From: Acidimicrobiaceae bacterium
GTDB taxonomy: Bacteria; Actinomycetota; Acidimicrobiia; Acidimicrobiales; Aldehydirespiratoraceae
DNA: 63,082 nt
Direction of reading: 5' to 3'
NCBI GenBank assembly: GCA_009835735.1
Contig: VXWX01000079.1
Location: 1 to 63,082 of the forward strand
Below, piece after piece: positions 60,408 to 63,082 of this stretch. Made by a program: the position numbers and the translations under genes. The first letter of the stretch is position 1, and each line of letters opens with the position of its first letter. The notes below the pieces were generated by a model. That model searched no databases. It was not told where the DNA came from and saw nothing but the letters and a program-made list of their open reading frames with translations.

Positions 60408-61643
60408 TCACCACCAGCGCGACTCCTCGGCGTGCACATGGTCGGGCAGCTTGTAGTCGATGTCCAGATCCTGGAGGGCCGAGACATCCAGGAGCGTGTT
60501 GAACGCGGCGAAGTTCGATTCCCGGGTCAGCTTCGGTAGACGCTTCCTCAGGAACTGGTGGTAGTGCCGCTGAAAACGGAACCACGGCAGCACTCCGAAG
60601 GTGCGATTGGGCGGGTACTGCAACTGGTCGGCCATCGGCTTGCCGATCATGGCACGCGACACCAGGAAGACGTACTTGGCGAGCTTGCGGCGCGCATCCG
60701 GATCAGTTATTCCCGCCACCAGAGGGGCAGAGTTCACCAGCGAGTTGGCCAGGACGACCGACTCCTCGCCAGGGTCGGGCTCGCACAACCCGCCGATCCT
60801 GAAGAGCTCCAAAGCATCGTCGTAGTCGCGATACAGGATCGTCTCGGGGATCCCCATCAAGTACCCCGAGTACCGCCAGACGGCCATGAAGCCGTCGCGC
60901 TCGCTGTCGTCGTAGGAGGCGCCGAGGCTCTTCATGTGCTGAAGCATCCGCGCCGAAAAGGCGGTGAGCGCGAATCCGACCTGGGCCGCGCTGAGCGGCA
61001 CACCCCCGGCATCGGTGTCCCACTCATCGGAACCGTTGAACAGCTGTCTGACCTTGGCGTGCACCAGCCGGATACGCACCGAGAGCCTCCACCCGTCGCC
61101 CCGAGTCTCCAAGCCCCCTGGGAGCAGTATCTCGATCATGTGGCGGTTGTTCTGTCGCAGGCGCCTGACGCCTTGGTCGCGCAGCCTTCCCGTGATGAAG
61201 AAGGACTTGGCGATTGTGGTCGAGAACCCCTCGACCAGCACGCCGCCCAGCATCGCGGCAAGGCACGCCGACGAGTCCCGGTGGAAGGCGCGAATGCCAC
61301 CCCTGAACGCGTCGTAGTCGACCCAGGCGGGAACGGTCTCCAGTTCCTCGATGAACCGGTGCACCACGGCTGGTGCATCGTCCAGCGAAGGATCGTCGGG
61401 ATCCTCGATAGCCATCCGTATGAACCGGTCGGCGTCTCGCAGCGGGACCGCCTCGAGCTGCACCATCATCTCGTCGCACACCGGATCCGGGATCATCGTA
61501 TGGACGATGTAGTTCCTAGCCCTCTGAGGATCCACACGCCGAGCGCGTTCGTAGGACGCGGTGTAGTCGGAGGGTATGACTAGCGATGCAGTGCCTTCAG
61601 TTACTTCGGTGCTGGATTCAGCTGCCGGTTCATCCTGCACCAT
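60408..61643 (-). CDS. oxygenase MpaB-family protein (DUF2236)
   Basis: This 411-residue protein matches the DUF2236 family, which includes latex-clearing protein and fungal MpaB. It has the conserved core RIRLVHAKVRQLF (about residues 195-208) with the His expected to bind haem, then PLSAAQVGFALTAFS and WRYSGYLMGIPE. There is no signal peptide. It ends four bases from the kinase gene, convergent. The substrate is unknown; a haem-dependent oxidation is possible. Confidence 0.85.
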   Translation of the reverse strand: MVQDEPAAESSTEVTEGTASLVIPSDYTASYERARRVDPQRARNYIVHTMIPDPVCDEMMVQLEAVPLRDADRFIRMAIEDPDDPSLDDAPAVVHRFIEELETVPAWVDYDAFRGGIRAFHRDSSACLAAMLGGVLVEGFSTTIAKSFFITGRLRDQGVRRLRQNNRHMIEILLPGGLETRGDGWRLSVRIRLVHAKVRQLFNGSDEWDTDAGGVPLSAAQVGFALTAFSARMLQHMKSLGASYDDSERDGFMAVWRYSGYLMGIPETILYRDYDDALELFRIGGLCEPDPGEESVVLANSLVNSAPLVAGITDPDARRKLAKYVFLVSRAMIGKPMADQLQYPPNRTFGVLPWFRFQRHYHQFLRKRLPKLTRESNFAAFNTLLDVSALQDLDIDYKLPDHVHAEESRWW

Positions 61644-61733
61644 CTAGGACGCGCCTTTCTGAAGTTGCATCTACACAACCTCGTGAAGCGTAACCGCTGC
61701 GTGCCAATCGGCACCTAGCGGAACCGGGCGGAC

Positions 61734-63065
61734 TCAGCTCCAGGGATAGGGCGAGTTGCTCACCGGGTGGAGCTTGCCCTCGGCGTAGCGCGACCACCGG
61801 AACGGCTCGAGAAGGGCCTGGGGCTCGCCCAGCAGTTCCCGGGCCACCAGGGTGCCCACCCCGATCATCTTGTAGCCGTGGTTGGAGTCGGCGATGAAGT
61901 AGACGTTGTCGCAGAACGTGTCGAACACCGGGAAGTTGTCGGGCGAGAAGCTGCCGATACCGCCGGAGGGCTCAGTGCTCATGAGATGCGACTTGCCCTC
62001 GAAACGCTTCTGGCAGTGGGCCAGCGCCGCGGTCCACGTGCGGTAGAAGTCCTCGCCCACGATGAAGTCGGGCGAGTCGGGCCCATAGGGGTCGACGGCC
62101 ACCTCCGAGGCTGGCTTGTCCACCACGTAGGGCATATAACCACCCTGCACGCCGCCGAAGCTGAAGTCGGGCTTGTAGTAGATGCCCCACGGGCCTTCGG
62201 TGACCAAGCCGTCCTCGTCGTAGAGCGGGACGTCGGTGTCGATGTGGACCACGGGCGGCATGTCGCCGTCGTTGTCGGTGAGGTAACCGGGATCGACGGC
62301 GAGGGTGCCCTCCTGCAGACACATATAGGTCCAGGTGGGCCGGCGATGGAGACGTCCGTCGCCGCCGAGCACGTCGACGCTGAACGGCAGATCGAGCATG
62401 GCCCATATCTGCTGCACCCACGGACCTACCGCCACCACCACCTGCTCGCAGGCGACGGGACCCTGGTCGGTGAGCACTGCGGTGACCGCTCCGGAGGCGT
62501 CACGGTCGAAGCCGTTCACGGTGACCCCGCCCACGACGGCGACCCCCTGGGCTTCGGCCTTCTGGAGCAGCCCCTTGAGCGACGCCATGTTGTTGGCGTA
62601 GCCGCCGCGGTGCTCATGCAGCACGCTGGTGATGCCCTGGGCCTGCCAGTCATCGAAGATGCCCCGCATGTAGCGAGCCGACTCGGTGGCACCCTCGACG
62701 AACGTCGACGAGTAGCCGGTGGCCTTCTGCTGCTCGTGGATCGAGGCCACATCGGACCGCATGGCCTCGTGGCTTATCTGCAGGTAGCCCACCGGATGGT
62801 AGGAGAAGGCCTCCGGATCGCTCTCCCAGACGTCGACACAGTGGGCCATCAGCTCGCGCATGGCCGGCTGGAAGTAGTTGTTGCGGACGACGCCGCAGGC
62901 GATGCCCGACGCTCCTGCGCCCACACCGGTCTTGTCGATCACGACCACATCGTCGCCCGAGCCGCGACCGGACGACTTCAGGTCCCGGGCCAGACTCCAA
63001 GCAGTCGACAGACCGTGTATGCCGGCGCCGATGATCACATAGCGCGCCGCGCTAGGAAGTCCCAT
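61734..63065 (-). CDS. FAD-dependent oxidoreductase, sarcosine oxidase beta/DMGDH-like
   Basis: This 443-residue DAO-family flavoprotein has YVIIGAGIHGLSTAWSLA at residues 9-26, VVIDKTGVGAGASG, GVVRNNYFQPAMRELM and a late DNVYFIADSNHGYKMIGVG. The RNNYFQPAM stretch is typical of a marine/actinobacterial group near N-methyl-amino-acid catabolism. It likely demethylates sarcosine, dimethylglycine or a related N-methyl compound. The ATG at 63065 follows AAGGAGGGTTAGCAGCC, so the start is firm. No folate or delta/gamma subunits are in view. Confidence 0.9.
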   Translation of the reverse strand: MGLPSAARYVIIGAGIHGLSTAWSLARDLKSSGRGSGDDVVVIDKTGVGAGASGIACGVVRNNYFQPAMRELMAHCVDVWESDPEAFSYHPVGYLQISHEAMRSDVASIHEQQKATGYSSTFVEGATESARYMRGIFDDWQAQGITSVLHEHRGGYANNMASLKGLLQKAEAQGVAVVGGVTVNGFDRDASGAVTAVLTDQGPVACEQVVVAVGPWVQQIWAMLDLPFSVDVLGGDGRLHRRPTWTYMCLQEGTLAVDPGYLTDNDGDMPPVVHIDTDVPLYDEDGLVTEGPWGIYYKPDFSFGGVQGGYMPYVVDKPASEVAVDPYGPDSPDFIVGEDFYRTWTAALAHCQKRFEGKSHLMSTEPSGGIGSFSPDNFPVFDTFCDNVYFIADSNHGYKMIGVGTLVARELLGEPQALLEPFRWSRYAEGKLHPVSNSPYPWS

Positions 63066-63082
63066 GGCTGCTAACCCTCCTT

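Overview
The window is a dense, high-GC bacterial chromosome segment. It has short gaps, GTG and TTG starts, many ATGA/GTGA stop-start overlaps and Gram-positive-style lipoproteins. The gene content is methylated-amine oxidation, a sulfopropanediol-dehydrogenase-like enzyme, many dioxygenases and ABC importers. This suggests a marine or host-associated heterotrophic actinobacterium, perhaps Acidimicrobiia; that placement is inference. I see no rRNA, tRNA, CRISPR array, insertion sequence or phage gene. No gene-free stretch exceeds 300 bases.

Layout. (1) 1-8688, minus strand: a BMP-type ABC importer (lipoprotein, ATPase, two permeases), then an isopenicillin-N-synthase-like dioxygenase, an anchored hypothetical, an HSL-type hydrolase and an HpsN-like dehydrogenase cut by the window edge. 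(2) 8835-17332: a Rieske oxygenase, a crotonase and an ADP-forming acyl-CoA synthetase, then a xanthine-dehydrogenase-family enzyme whose Mo and FAD subunits are one polypeptide, and a gene remnant. (3) 17329-25060, minus strand: a seven-gene operon (TauD, histidine phosphatase, VOC protein, cupin, HyuA, HyuB, CoA ligase), diverging from an XRE-cupin regulator. (4) 25832-28542: small membrane proteins and a strongly diverged Amt-family transporter followed by three single-TM microproteins and preceded by three 20-bp repeats. (5) 28634-37347: a C1/methylamine block: TMAO demethylase (Tdm), malyl-CoA lyase with malate/succinate-CoA ligase, a glyoxylate aminotransferase and trimethylamine monooxygenase (Tmm). 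(6) 37388-42248: a flavin monooxygenase, alpha/beta hydrolase, amidase, cupin and phytanoyl-CoA-type dioxygenase. (7) 42272-49000: amidohydrolase, SDR, sugar-type ABC importer, polysaccharide deacetylase and FCD-GntR regulator. (8) 48997-54731: orphan lipoyl domain, fused E1 dehydrogenase, malate synthase G and a DAO-family oxidoreductase. (9) 54798-60403: a five-gene signalling cassette (STAS, REC-PP2C, HATPase, periplasmic binding lipoprotein, HAMP histidine kinase). (10) 60408-63065, minus strand: an MpaB-family (DUF2236) protein and a sarcosine-oxidase-like flavoprotein.

How the genes may work together. Tmm would oxidise trimethylamine to its N-oxide. Tdm would split this into dimethylamine and a C1 unit that its GcvT domain could pass to tetrahydrofolate. 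The aminotransferase, malate-CoA ligase and malyl-CoA lyase are serine-cycle enzymes, and malate synthase could use the glyoxylate. No later methylamine genes (dmm, gmaS, mgs, mgd) and no other serine-cycle genes are visible here. The most unusual parts are the Amt plus microprotein locus and the five-gene sensor/partner-switching cassette.
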